Positions 1 to 6,294 are shown, counted from the stretch's first letter. The stretch is 9,540 nt of DNA from an uncultured Clostridium sp. (GCF_900769625.1 NZ_CAAGHK010000036.1:1-9540), one strand, 5' to 3'. The notes: a model not told the origin generated them from the sequence alone. Made by a program: numbers and translations.

Positions 1-73
1 AACCAAACACCGTCCTTGTCAAAGAGTTTTATGGTAACTACGATTAGTTTGTGCAAATTGACGGTATTTGGTT
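1..73. repeat. Imperfect inverted repeat at the left edge of the window
   Basis: AACCAAACACCGT at 1-13 is matched in inverted orientation by ACGGTATTTGGTT at 61-73, with 12 of 13 positions complementary and a 47-base loop. Read outward, each arm has the form ACGGT-n-TTTGGT. This resembles the right half of some iterons further on, for example ACGGTGGGATTTGGT at 3850-3864. Both strands stay open here for about 25-30 codons, but neither frame has a convincing start or a recognisable domain. It could be the edge of an element, an outlying Rep site, or chance. The window edge hides the context. Confidence 0.4.
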
Positions 74-176
74 CATTGTATTTTATGGAAATTTAATTAC
101 TTGTAAAGTGGTGTAATATAATCAATTTAAATAATGATAATAAGAAGAAGAAAAATAATAAATAAAATATACAATA

Positions 177-212
177 AGAAACAGCTCATTATTTATTAAG
201 ATGGCTGTTTCT
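177..212. repeat. 9-bp inverted repeat downstream of the recombinase gene
   Basis: AGAAACAGC at 177-185 pairs perfectly with GCTGTTTCT at 204-212 around an 18-base loop. It lies about 150 bases beyond the stop of the minus-strand recombinase gene, where a terminator would be expected. Neither side has a clear T-run, so termination is only a possibility. The rest of 74-363 is A/T-rich with no supported gene. A weaker hairpin, AAATC/GATTT, lies near 251-266. Confidence 0.45.
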
Positions 213-309
213 CATTATTTATCTTTAATATATAAATTCTCATTAAATAAAAAAATCTACAAAGATTTATCCTTCATTAACTTATTAACAATTCTCATTT
301 ATCAAATAT

Positions 310-322
310 CAATTGTTAATTG
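310..322. repeat. Short dispersed near-palindrome CAATTGTTAATTG, copy 1
   Basis: This 13-mer has 5-bp inverted arms (CAATT/AATTG). The identical 13-mer recurs at 4373-4385, and flanking bases are also similar (both are followed by a run containing ATATAT). A related variant occurs at 6297-6309. This copy sits about 40 bases beyond the stop of the recombinase gene. It may be a protein-binding site or a small dispersed repeat; function is unknown. Confidence 0.5.
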
Positions 323-363
323 GAACATATATTAATCTCCCTATAATCTCTTACCTAAAAATC

Positions 364-1317
364 TTATATTATATCATTGAAATGATTTTCTTTAAGTGCA
401 ATATACTGTTTGACAATTTTCTGATCGGTAAGATCACTCAGTTCATTTTCATCATTGAGTATTCTTCCCATTTCATACAAAAAGCTTGCTCTCAGATTTT
501 GAGCAGTATATGCTTCATCAAGATTAGCCTTGATTACTGCATTCCTGAATGCAATCTGAAATGATCTTATATTCTTTGGCTTTCCTGATGAATTTATAAA
601 AAGATTATCACATTTCGGCTTTATGCTGCTTCTGAAATTGAGATAACGACATAAATCATTGTATAAAGTATCCTGAATAGGGTAAAAAATATCCTTTCCT
701 GAATTATTATATTTTATAAGCCTGTTTTCAATATCTATATCGCTGACTTTCATATGAAAAATACTGGTTATCTTCATTCCTGTTGTCATAATTATCTTAC
801 ATATGCACACATCACGTATTCCATAGTTCTTGTCTCTCAGGATAGTCAGAATCTTCTTGATATCACTATAGCTTATCGACTGCGGTTTCACCGTTTCAAT
901 TTTAAGTTTAGGTACCATAAGAGCAATATTATACGGCAGGACATTATAATACTTGCATATATATTTCATTATAAGCCTTAATGATACGAGTTTCTGGTTA
1001 ATAGTAATCGGTTTATTCTTCATCACCTTATAGCAGAAATCAAGAAATCCTTGTACATGTTCTTCCCTTACATCTCTTATTGAAAAATCAGTACTGCCGT
1101 ATTTCATATATAAATACTTATCAAAAAGCATAATATTATAATAGTTTATCTTATATGAATGCTGCCAAGCCTTGATTTTCTTTACATCAATAGAATCATT
1201 ATTCTCCGATATTGAATAATACTCATTTTCCATGTGTATCTTATACTTATAAAGATATTCACTGAAAATATAATCTACTTTAGGATGTTCTTCAAACTGT
1301 TGTTTAGTAATATCCAT
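364..1317 (-). CDS. Tyrosine recombinase/integrase-like protein with degenerate catalytic residues
   Basis: This 317-aa protein has the layout of a phage-integrase or Xer-type recombinase. A helical N-terminal core-binding (SAM-like) domain covers about residues 55-135, followed by a C-terminal catalytic-like domain at about 148-310. Recognisable boxes are TTGMKI (178-183), where active enzymes have TGLRI; a beta-hairpin lysine in SGKDIFYP (K208); QNLRASF (273-279), where HxLRH is usual; and a candidate nucleophile Y305 in KQY. Arg I is therefore Lys182, the first His is Gln273, and the residue after Arg276 is Ala277 where His is usual. Cleavage activity is doubtful; a DNA-binding or structural role, or a divergent active family, are both possible. 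The ATG start has a strong GGAGGTGA at 1327-1334, 9 bases upstream. It lies near a plasmid-like origin, so resolution or integration of the replicon is a plausible ancestral role (inference). Confidence 0.8.
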   Translation of the reverse strand: MDITKQQFEEHPKVDYIFSEYLYKYKIHMENEYYSISENNDSIDVKKIKAWQHSYKINYYNIMLFDKYLYMKYGSTDFSIRDVREEHVQGFLDFCYKVMKNKPITINQKLVSLRLIMKYICKYYNVLPYNIALMVPKLKIETVKPQSISYSDIKKILTILRDKNYGIRDVCICKIIMTTGMKITSIFHMKVSDIDIENRLIKYNNSGKDIFYPIQDTLYNDLCRYLNFRSSIKPKCDNLFINSSGKPKNIRSFQIAFRNAVIKANLDEAYTAQNLRASFLYEMGRILNDENELSDLTDQKIVKQYIALKENHFNDII

Positions 1318-1360
1318 GAAAATAACTCACCTCCATTTTTACATTAGTAAAATATCTCTA

Positions 1361-1381
1361 TACACTGATAAATATAGTGTA
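1361..1381. repeat. Inverted repeat in the recombinase leader, possible operator
   Basis: TACACT (1361-1366) and AGTGTA (1376-1381) form a 6-bp inverted repeat with a 9-base spacer. It lies between the candidate promoter and the ribosome binding site of the minus-strand recombinase gene. A second small hairpin, TTTTAC-atta-GTAAAA, lies immediately next to that binding site. Either could regulate expression; there is no direct proof. Confidence 0.35.
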
Positions 1382-1402
1382 CAGTCCGGTTTTCTAATGC
1401 TT

Positions 1403-1411
1403 ATTATAACA
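1403..1411 (-). promoter_or_regulatory. Candidate extended -10 promoter for the recombinase gene
   Basis: On the minus strand this reads TGTTATAAT, an extended -10 (TGnTATAAT) with a perfect hexamer. It is about 85 bases upstream of the ATG at 1317. No good -35 is visible, which is tolerated with an extended -10. In such A/T-rich DNA a chance match is possible. Confidence 0.4.
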
Positions 1412-2170
1412 AATGAAATACTTATCTTCTAGATATAATATCTTATTACTATTATTTTTTATGAAGCCATCAAAGAATATAAATAAAAAATTATTAAAGT
1501 TTAGGATTTTATGAAATTATTTAATCATATAATGATATCTTTCCTAATATATATTAGATAATCAAGATTTTATGAAATGAACGTCTTTCTTATGGAATTT
1601 AACTTAGTTAATCTTTTATCTCACAGTTTATATTATTACATACTATTAATTTATTATCTTACTATTAATATTTATACTTACAGTTTATCGTAATGGGTAG
1701 CATGGCTTAATGCAAGTAATATCAAGCATTTCTACTGATAAATAAATTAAAGCTTTTCCAAAATTCTAAATGTCTTTTCAAAATTTTTATAAATGTCTCA
1801 GATAATTTTAAATAACAAGAAGAATTTTTTAAATAATATTTCTAAAATTTTAAATTACTTTTTTAAATTATTTAATAACTATTTTATATAAATAAATAAC
1901 TTAATTAATATTATTAATATGTTTATATAAAATATATACAACTTTATTGATTTTTTATATAACTTTAAAAATAATTTTAAAAACATTTTATAAATATTAA
2001 ATAACTTTACAAAATATATATTGATTTATGTTAAAATTACTCTTAATAAATAAAAAAACAGTTATATGAAAAGCTACAGATGTTAATATATGTAATTAAC
2101 ATAAGATGGGGCATGGATAGAAAGTTCAAAATGATATTATTTTATCGGAATTAAAATGCTCTATATGCGA
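1412..2170. other. Gene-free, extremely A/T-rich intergenic stretch
   Basis: I find no supportable gene in these roughly 760 bases: start codons give only peptides under 20 residues without ribosome binding sites. The part from about 1740 to 2040 is almost pure A/T and has four variants of ATAACTTTA/ATAACTT. A perfect 14-bp palindrome, CTAATAT/ATATTAG, lies at 1544-1557. A 13-mer, GATTTTATGAAAT, occurs twice, near 1505 and 1565. On a replicon this could be a centromere-like or bent-DNA region, but no partition gene is visible and the reading is speculative. Confidence 0.5.
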
Positions 2171-2205
2171 AAAAAAGATGAGAACTTATTGTTCTCATCT
2201 TTTTT
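2171..2205. terminator. Strong bidirectional intrinsic terminator
   Basis: GATGAGAAC (2177-2185) pairs perfectly with GTTCTCATC (2191-2199) around a 5-base loop. The stem is flanked by A6 (2171-2176) and T6 (2200-2205), giving up to 15 paired bases and a U-tract on either strand. It ends transcription of the minus-strand 370-aa gene, whose stop is about 60 bases away. It also shields that gene from plus-strand read-through from the left. Confidence 0.85.
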
Positions 2206-2231
2206 ATATATTTAATTCCAACGCCAATAGA

Positions 2232-2257
2232 CCTTTAAAAATCAAAAATTTTAAAGG
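2232..2257. repeat. 9-bp inverted repeat just after the 370-aa gene
   Basis: CCTTTAAAA (2232-2240) is the inverse complement of TTTTAAAGG (2249-2257), with an 8-base loop. It lies within 40 bases of the stop codon of the minus-strand gene. With no T-run after it, it is more likely an mRNA 3' stem than a terminator; the terminator at 2171-2205 is next. Confidence 0.45.
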
Positions 2258-2266
2258 CCTCAGGTC

Positions 2267-3379
2267 TTATACTGCTTTCATCATAGATAATGCATACTGG
2301 ATATCTTCGCTGACTGAGGTATCAGAAATATCAGTGTCTATGTAATGATCGTAGTAATTATTTATTATATTAAATGATAATTTATTATTGCAAGTTTCCT
2401 TAAATGAATTGTATTCATTGACTACTGCTTTAACAACGGCAGCCGCATATGCAGGAAGCGATTTTATATTTTCACGACTGTGGTGAATCTGAATGGCTAT
2501 ATATTTATTTACAATAAGCTGAACCACTCTTTCTTTAAGGAACCATTCTTTAAGTGTAGATATTGCTCTTACAAGATGCATAACTTTCTGTTTGCTCAGT
2601 GTGATATGTGCAAAATCAACTCTCTCTTTTACAAGAGCGTATTCCTTAGGATTTTTCATCTTGATAAGCTCCAGCATATCTTCTTCACTGTTTTTGTTAT
2701 TTAAGCTTTCACATGTAAATGCAAATTTAAAGTTTGTCACAGTCTTTGGAGCGATATCATTTTCACGAAATTTATCAGAAAAATCATTAAAGATATCTTT
2801 ATACTTGTTCAGCATGTGTTCAATTGTATTTTTAGCATAGTACTTACATTTTGTTTTCAGTATTTTAAGCCAGCTGTTGTTGAATTTTAGCAGGTTTATT
2901 GAGATATTGCGGTAGTTTTTGCTTGCTTTTGAATCTAAAAGCTGACATATGTACATTACAATTCTTTTTTCTCTTGCTTTCATATTGAAGAATTCATCTG
3001 TAAGGAAGAACTTTCTGATATTTGTATAACCAGAAAGACTTTCTCTTTCTTCTTCAGTTTCTGCTTCATCTTTTGATTTTGTCATTTTCTCCATGTTTTT
3101 AAGAGACCATGCACATAAAGTTTCTTCATAAACAATTATGTTCATTTCCTCAAGCTTGTTGATGCAGTTGGAAACTGTTTTATAGGCAGCATGAGGACAG
3201 TATTTATGAACTATGTTGATTAAATCAGATCTTTTGCTGCTGTAAGTCTGTATTAGATATTTTCCACTCTTAACTTCTGATGAAATATGAGCTAATATTA
3301 TGTAAATATCAAGTATTTTATATTCTTTGCATTCTTGTGATATTCTTGTAATATGTTCATTGCTTAATTTTGTAGACAT
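2267..3379 (-). CDS. Putative plasmid replication-associated DNA-binding protein (370 aa)
   Basis: I do not recognise this protein by family name. Residues about 23-95 look like a winged helix, with a recognition-helix-like stretch AAYKTVSNCINKLEEMNII (64-82). An acidic linker (about 101-115, EAETEEERES) leads to a second helix-rich, possibly winged-helix segment (about 120-200). The C-terminal half is helical, with a motif around NIKSLPAYAAAVVKAV (304-319). That motif loosely recalls the C-terminal repeats of DnaD-like and RepA_N replication proteins. The start is well set by AGGAGGTG at 3387-3394, 7 bases before the ATG. It reads away from the iteron field and diverges from the 490-aa gene. 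A role as second initiator, initiator helper or copy-number regulator is inference. No membrane segment or enzymatic motif is seen. Confidence 0.6.
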   Translation of the reverse strand: MSTKLSNEHITRISQECKEYKILDIYIILAHISSEVKSGKYLIQTYSSKRSDLINIVHKYCPHAAYKTVSNCINKLEEMNIIVYEETLCAWSLKNMEKMTKSKDEAETEEERESLSGYTNIRKFFLTDEFFNMKAREKRIVMYICQLLDSKASKNYRNISINLLKFNNSWLKILKTKCKYYAKNTIEHMLNKYKDIFNDFSDKFRENDIAPKTVTNFKFAFTCESLNNKNSEEDMLELIKMKNPKEYALVKERVDFAHITLSKQKVMHLVRAISTLKEWFLKERVVQLIVNKYIAIQIHHSRENIKSLPAYAAAVVKAVVNEYNSFKETCNNKLSFNIINNYYDHYIDTDISDTSVSEDIQYALSMMKAV

Positions 3380-3418
3380 TCAAATTCACCTCCTTTGAGT
3401 AATATTTAATATGTTGAT

Positions 3419-3447
3419 TTCATATTTATGATAAAATTTATTGTAAA
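3419..3447 (-). promoter_or_regulatory. Candidate promoter for the 370-aa minus-strand gene
   Basis: On the minus strand TTTACA (3447-3442) is followed after exactly 17 bases by TATGAA (3424-3419), 5/6 and 4/6 matches to the -35 and -10 consensus. Transcription would begin about 35 bases before the ATG. The surrounding DNA is very A/T-rich, so this is only one reasonable candidate. Confidence 0.35.
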
Positions 3448-3496
3448 TTCTATTTTTAAAATCAAAATTTAAATGATTTAATGCAAGATAAGATAT

Positions 3497-3583
3497 CGGC
3501 CTTAATAAGCTTATTATCTATACTTATGGAATTCTATGATTAGTTTAAACGAATTTTAGAATTATTGCAAAAGGCCGTTTTTT
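3497..3583 (+). other. Structured segment ending in stem plus T-run; possible small RNA or leader terminator
   Basis: CGGCCTT (3497-3503) pairs with AAGGCCG (3571-3577), a 7-bp GC-rich closing stem immediately followed by T6 (3578-3583). The roughly 67-base interior holds the perfect palindrome AATAAGCTTATT (3504-3515) and a GAATT/GAATT-type element. A plus-strand transcript ending here would resemble a small structured RNA with its own terminator, next to the first iteron. No clear promoter was found, and the long loop weakens the case. Confidence 0.3.
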
Positions 3584-3807
3584 CCCCTCGCGAACGGTGA
3601 TGTTGGTAACTTACTGACGAAGTTATCACGTTTGTAGGCATTTTACCCTTGCGAACGGCGTTTTTGGTAATTTGCTCTCAATGTAAGTTATAGACTTGGT
3701 TCTGGAGTTTGTTTACAGTTTATGGGAGGAAAAATTTCAAAAATTCATAAATTTTTTACCCTTGCGAACGGTGATACAAGTCACGAAAAGCATTTTTGAA
3801 CAGATTT

Positions 3808-3815
3808 GAGGGTAA
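3808..3815 (-). repeat. Inverted half-iteron
   Basis: GAGGGTAA is the reverse complement of TTACCCTC, the left 8 bases of the iteron. It lies between iterons 3 and 4. Inverted partial iterons often mark autoregulation or handcuffing sites in iteron plasmids; an 8-base match could also be chance. Confidence 0.4.
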
Positions 3816-3897
3816 AAATCATGGAAATATTAATTTTTACCCTCGCGAACGGTGGGATTTGGTCACGAACTTTAAAAAACGTTCAAATTATGAACAC

Positions 3898-3923
3898 AAA
3901 AATAAAAAAATTTTTTTATTTTT
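3898..3923. repeat. 26-bp perfect A/T palindrome, candidate DNA unwinding element
   Basis: Arms of 13 bases, AAAAATAAAAAAA and TTTTTTTATTTTT, meet without a spacer at 3910/3911. T-rich sequence continues to 3933. A small inverted repeat GTTCA/TGAAC lies just to the left (3881-3895). The tract is within the largest gap of the iteron array, between copies 4 and 5, as expected for the melting region of an iteron origin. Confidence 0.6.
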
Positions 3924-4178
3924 TTTATTTTTTGAGGTAAAAATAATGCATTTTAAGTAGAATTTAATCATGATTATCGTTTTTTATCTTGAAAAAGTGA
4001 TTTTGTGATTATGAAGGAGAAAAAAATTAAAAAAATCAAAAAAAATTACCCTCGCGAACGGTGATTTAAGTAATTTTACCCTTGCGAACGGTAATACGGG
4101 TCACGAAAACAGCATTTTAATGAAGAAATAACGGTATAATCACTGTTACATCAGCAATTGTACAAGTTAAATTTTAAT

Positions 4179-4189
4179 CGCAAGGGTAA
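4179..4189 (-). repeat. Inverted 11-base half-iteron upstream of the rep gene
   Basis: CGCAAGGGTAA is the exact reverse complement of TTACCCTTGCG, the left 11 bases of the T-type iteron. It lies on the rep side of the array, about 270 bases before the gene. An inverted half-iteron near the rep promoter is the classic autorepression site in iteron plasmids, although here it is further upstream than usual. Confidence 0.55.
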
Positions 4190-4220
4190 AAAATCATTAT
4201 TAATGAAAATAACCAGAAGT

Positions 4221-4251
4221 TCTTATCAACATATATAGATTATTGATAAGA
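4221..4251. repeat. 9-bp inverted repeat containing a DnaA-box-like sequence
   Basis: TCTTATCAA (4221-4229) and TTGATAAGA (4243-4251) are perfect inverted arms around 13 A/T-rich bases. The left arm overlaps TTATCAACA (4223-4231), one mismatch from the DnaA box TTATCCACA. At the edge of an iteron field this may be a DnaA site or a regulator site. No T-run follows in either direction, so it is not a good terminator. Confidence 0.4.
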
Positions 4252-4372
4252 AAAAATAGAATCAGAAATGCCGTAAAATAAAATTATTAGAAATATAGGC
4301 AATATATTAATAGAGAATTATTAATAGGAACAAAATAGCGTTATGTGTGCAGCATAGATAATATTTCAATGT

Positions 4373-4385
4373 CAATTGTTAATTG
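4373..4385. repeat. Short dispersed near-palindrome CAATTGTTAATTG, copy 2
   Basis: This is identical to the 13-mer at 310-322, and similarity extends into both flanks. It lies about 30 bases upstream of the candidate -10 of the 490-aa gene, so it overlaps the region where a -35 contact or an operator would be. Confidence 0.5.
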
Positions 4386-4417
4386 AAATATATATACAAA
4401 TAAAAGAATATGACTTA

Positions 4418-4426
4418 TGATATAAT
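4418..4426 (+). promoter_or_regulatory. Extended -10 promoter for the rep-like gene
   Basis: TGATATAAT is a perfect extended -10 (TGnTATAAT). Transcription would begin near 4433, only about 5 bases before the ribosome binding site GAGGTGG (4439-4445), giving a very short leader. No good -35 is seen at 17 bases, which an extended -10 can tolerate. Confidence 0.5.
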
Positions 4427-4448
4427 TAGTGCAGAGTGAGGTGGATAT

Positions 4449-5921
4449 TTGAGGAACATGGATAAAGACGATAGATTATTTAAAGAAGATATGATAAAAC
4501 TTTTTAAAAATGCATATGAAATTCTTGTGAAGAAAGAGAAGTTTACTGATTTTTATGATACTTTGGATAATGATATTGAAAATTTAAAAGACACAGGTAA
4601 GAGAGAAGTAATATACAAGAATCTTACAAACTCAATTAGGAGAACAAAAACGCGCTGGCTCAACAAATATATTAAGGGAAGTAACAACAGTCTTATTGAA
4701 GATCTTGAATATGCTGAACATTTCTACAAGCGAGTGGAAGAAGGCGTTTATGAACATGAAAAATTCACCATGATTTATGGTGTAAAAGATATAGATGAAT
4801 ATAAAAATAAGCTGTTTAATGAACTCTATGCATGGAGAGATAATGAAAATGCACTTTTATCGAGTTACAAGTATTTGGGGACATTTCAGAAAAGATCGAT
4901 TACACTGGCATTTAGGAGTGACATTTTAAAATTATATTATGATTTTCTTACCAACAATGCAAAGAGTGTAATCACTATACCAAGTGTACTGAGCAATCTT
5001 TCGATAGATACGACAAACAAGAAGGATTATCTGAAAGATGAGGAAAAAGAATTCCTTGATACAAATCTTTCACTGGAAGGTACTATTGACAGACTGATTG
5101 TTGACAAGGAAAACCAGCAGAAACTTCTTATGAAGCTTGAAAAACAAGTATATCTGAGAATTGAAGAAGGTAAGGATTCACTTGATATAATCACTCAGAT
5201 TGCATTATTAAAGGCAATAAAGCAGCTGAACAGCCTTGATACAAAGATAATATCTCATTATTATACCCACTTCTATAACATAGTGGCAGATAAAAGCGTC
5301 GATAAATATATAGGTGATCTTGTTTTAGAGCTTGGATTAAGTGATAGTAAGAAAAATACTGATGCAGTCATCAACAGCCTTCTGAAGATTGGAAGTATCC
5401 GTTTGGAATCTGAAAATTATGAGGGCAGGGAAATCAAGGGTACTCTTTTTGAAGTTTCCATCAGCGAAAGAGATGGCAGAAAATTTGCCCAGGTCTTCCT
5501 TGGCGGATTCCTGAGAACACTTATTATAATGGATAGTTCATTTAACTTCAATAAAGATGTTTTTGACCTTTTAAGCAGTGATGCACAGCAGATTGCAATC
5601 TGGCTTCAGAATAGAAGGCTGAAGAGTGTTCTTGAAAGGGAAGATTTCAAGGATACGATTGCAATTCAACGATTTACAGATGCAATTCTTATGTCAACAA
5701 AGAGCATATACAAAAAAAGAGACAGAATAATTAAGGCTCTTGATGAATTAAAGCAGCATAAGCTTATCGTTAAGAATTATGAATACATCAAAAAGAATTA
5801 TGAGTTTGTTCTTTCATATATTGAACTTCCGCAGGGGGTAATTAAAAAGATTAAAAACAAGGAATTCAAGACTGGTGAGCTTATTGAAGGTCAGATTCAT
5901 GCTGATTATTCTGTTGAATAA
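4449..5921 (+). CDS. Putative iteron-binding replication initiator (tandem winged-helix Rep)
   Basis: This is a 490-aa soluble protein. Residues 1-240 are helical and charged with no motif I can name. The C-terminal part has the look of a Rep_3/TrfA-type tandem winged-helix initiator. WH1 (about 258-360) begins NSLDTKIISHYYTHF and contains VDKYIGDLVLELGLS. WH2 (about 366-460) has LSSDAQQIAIWLQNRR, then STKSIYKKRDRIIKALDELK (416-435), then a wing ending in YEFVLSYIEL. The expected role is to bind the adjacent iterons and open the origin. The start is TTG at 4449 with GAGGTGG at 4439-4445. ATG at 4458 is an alternative, but it is 12 bases from that site. The gene is nearly twice the length of typical Rep_3 proteins, so the N-terminal half is an extra domain. 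Family assignment is inference. Confidence 0.68.
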   Translation: MRNMDKDDRLFKEDMIKLFKNAYEILVKKEKFTDFYDTLDNDIENLKDTGKREVIYKNLTNSIRRTKTRWLNKYIKGSNNSLIEDLEYAEHFYKRVEEGVYEHEKFTMIYGVKDIDEYKNKLFNELYAWRDNENALLSSYKYLGTFQKRSITLAFRSDILKLYYDFLTNNAKSVITIPSVLSNLSIDTTNKKDYLKDEEKEFLDTNLSLEGTIDRLIVDKENQQKLLMKLEKQVYLRIEEGKDSLDIITQIALLKAIKQLNSLDTKIISHYYTHFYNIVADKSVDKYIGDLVLELGLSDSKKNTDAVINSLLKIGSIRLESENYEGREIKGTLFEVSISERDGRKFAQVFLGGFLRTLIIMDSSFNFNKDVFDLLSSDAQQIAIWLQNRRLKSVLEREDFKDTIAIQRFTDAILMSTKSIYKKRDRIIKALDELKQHKLIVKNYEYIKKNYEFVLSYIELPQGVIKKIKNKEFKTGELIEGQIHADYSVE

Positions 5922-6145
5922 ATATAAATTTAAAGTAATGTTGATTTTATAAGAGTACAGGTAAGAGCACTTTTATATTAATTTCATGTTGAGGTAATAT
6001 GAGACTTTATCAAATATAATCAACTTGTATTAAATATCATCATATATTAAAAGAAAATAATCATTAAAAGCAGATAAGTTATAAATTAAATGTATTTAAA
6101 GATTAAAATATTTTAGATTAAAGCTAAAATTAAAGCATATGTAAA

Positions 6146-6176
6146 AATCCCATGTCTGAAAAGTAGGCAGGGGATT
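6146..6176. terminator. Probable intrinsic terminator after the rep-like gene
   Basis: AATCCC (6146-6151) pairs with GGGATT (6171-6176). Inside it, after an A/G mismatch, TGTCT (6153-6157) pairs with AGGCA (6165-6169) around a 7-base loop. The plus side is followed by CTTTAATTTT, a weak U-tract. The minus side is followed by TTTTT, so it may work in both directions. It lies about 225 bases after the rep-like stop. Confidence 0.5.
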
Positions 6177-6214
6177 CTTTAATTTTCAAGTGATATATTT
6201 TAATATGAATTTTT

Positions 6215-6252
6215 CTTTAATAACAATAAAAATATTATTATTGTTATTAAAG
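6215..6252. repeat. 15-bp perfect inverted repeat
   Basis: CTTTAATAACAATAA (6215-6229) is perfectly complementary to TTATTGTTATTAAAG (6238-6252), with an 8-base loop. No T-run follows on either strand, so it is a poor terminator. The long perfect arms suggest a protein site, a miniature repeat remnant, or an mRNA stem. Confidence 0.55.
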
Positions 6253-6294
6253 GGATAAATGTAAATTATGCTGTAAGAGTATATAATGTATATA

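Larger units (their letters stand above)
3582..4095 (+). repeat. Iteron array: six direct copies of a 20-bp repeat
   Basis: Six same-orientation copies of TTACCCTCGCGAACGGTGAT or close variants start at 3582, 3643, 3756, 3837, 4046 and 4076. The invariant core is GCGAACGG; the base before it is C in copies 1, 4, 5 and T in copies 2, 3, 6. Copy 1 has C for the first A, copy 2 ends GGCGTT, copy 4 ends GGTGGG, copy 6 ends GGTAAT. Start-to-start distances are 61, 113, 81, 209 and 30, so the array is irregular rather than helically phased. The GC-rich core stands out sharply from the A/T background. Such repeats are the hallmark of initiator-binding iterons in theta-replicating plasmids, and they lie between two divergent genes for putative DNA-binding proteins. 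Confidence 0.88.
3779..4107 (+). repeat. Accessory TCACGAA boxes downstream of three iterons
   Basis: TCACGAA follows iterons 3, 4 and 6 at 3781-3787, 3862-3868 and 4101-4107, each 5 bases after the 20-bp unit. After iterons 3 and 6 it continues as TCACGAAAA then a CATTTT block. After iterons 1, 2 and 5 the corresponding place carries GTAA. The repeat unit is therefore composite, about 35 bp, with a conserved left part and a variable right box. A second contact of the same protein, or a second protein, may be involved. Confidence 0.6.
3497..4260. other. Probable iteron-type origin of replication (oriV)
   Basis: This gene-free block of about 760 bases contains the usual parts of an iteron origin: six direct iterons, inverted half-sites (3808-3815, 4179-4189), a long A/T tract with a perfect palindrome suited to strand opening (3898-3933), and an inverted repeat with a DnaA-box-like arm (4221-4251). 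It sits between two divergent putative replication genes. Origin function is inference from this architecture. Confidence 0.75.

Noticed and set aside
1..96. A partial coding sequence running in from the left edge (plus frame to a TAA near 96, or the minus frame)
   Set aside because: Both strands are open over about 25-30 codons, but neither gives a recognisable domain or start, and the length is too short to decide.
313..564. An 83-codon plus-strand open frame overlapping the recombinase gene end
   Set aside because: It mostly lies antisense to the recombinase coding sequence, and its composition simply reflects A/T-rich DNA.
2480..2840. Two plus-strand open frames inside the 370-aa gene
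   Set aside because: Both are antisense shadows with no ribosome binding site. The minus-strand gene has a strong AGGAGGTG start.
3582..4095. CRISPR array
   Set aside because: The repeats are 20 bp, irregularly spaced by 30 to 209 bases, have no uniform spacers and no nearby cas genes. They fit iterons.
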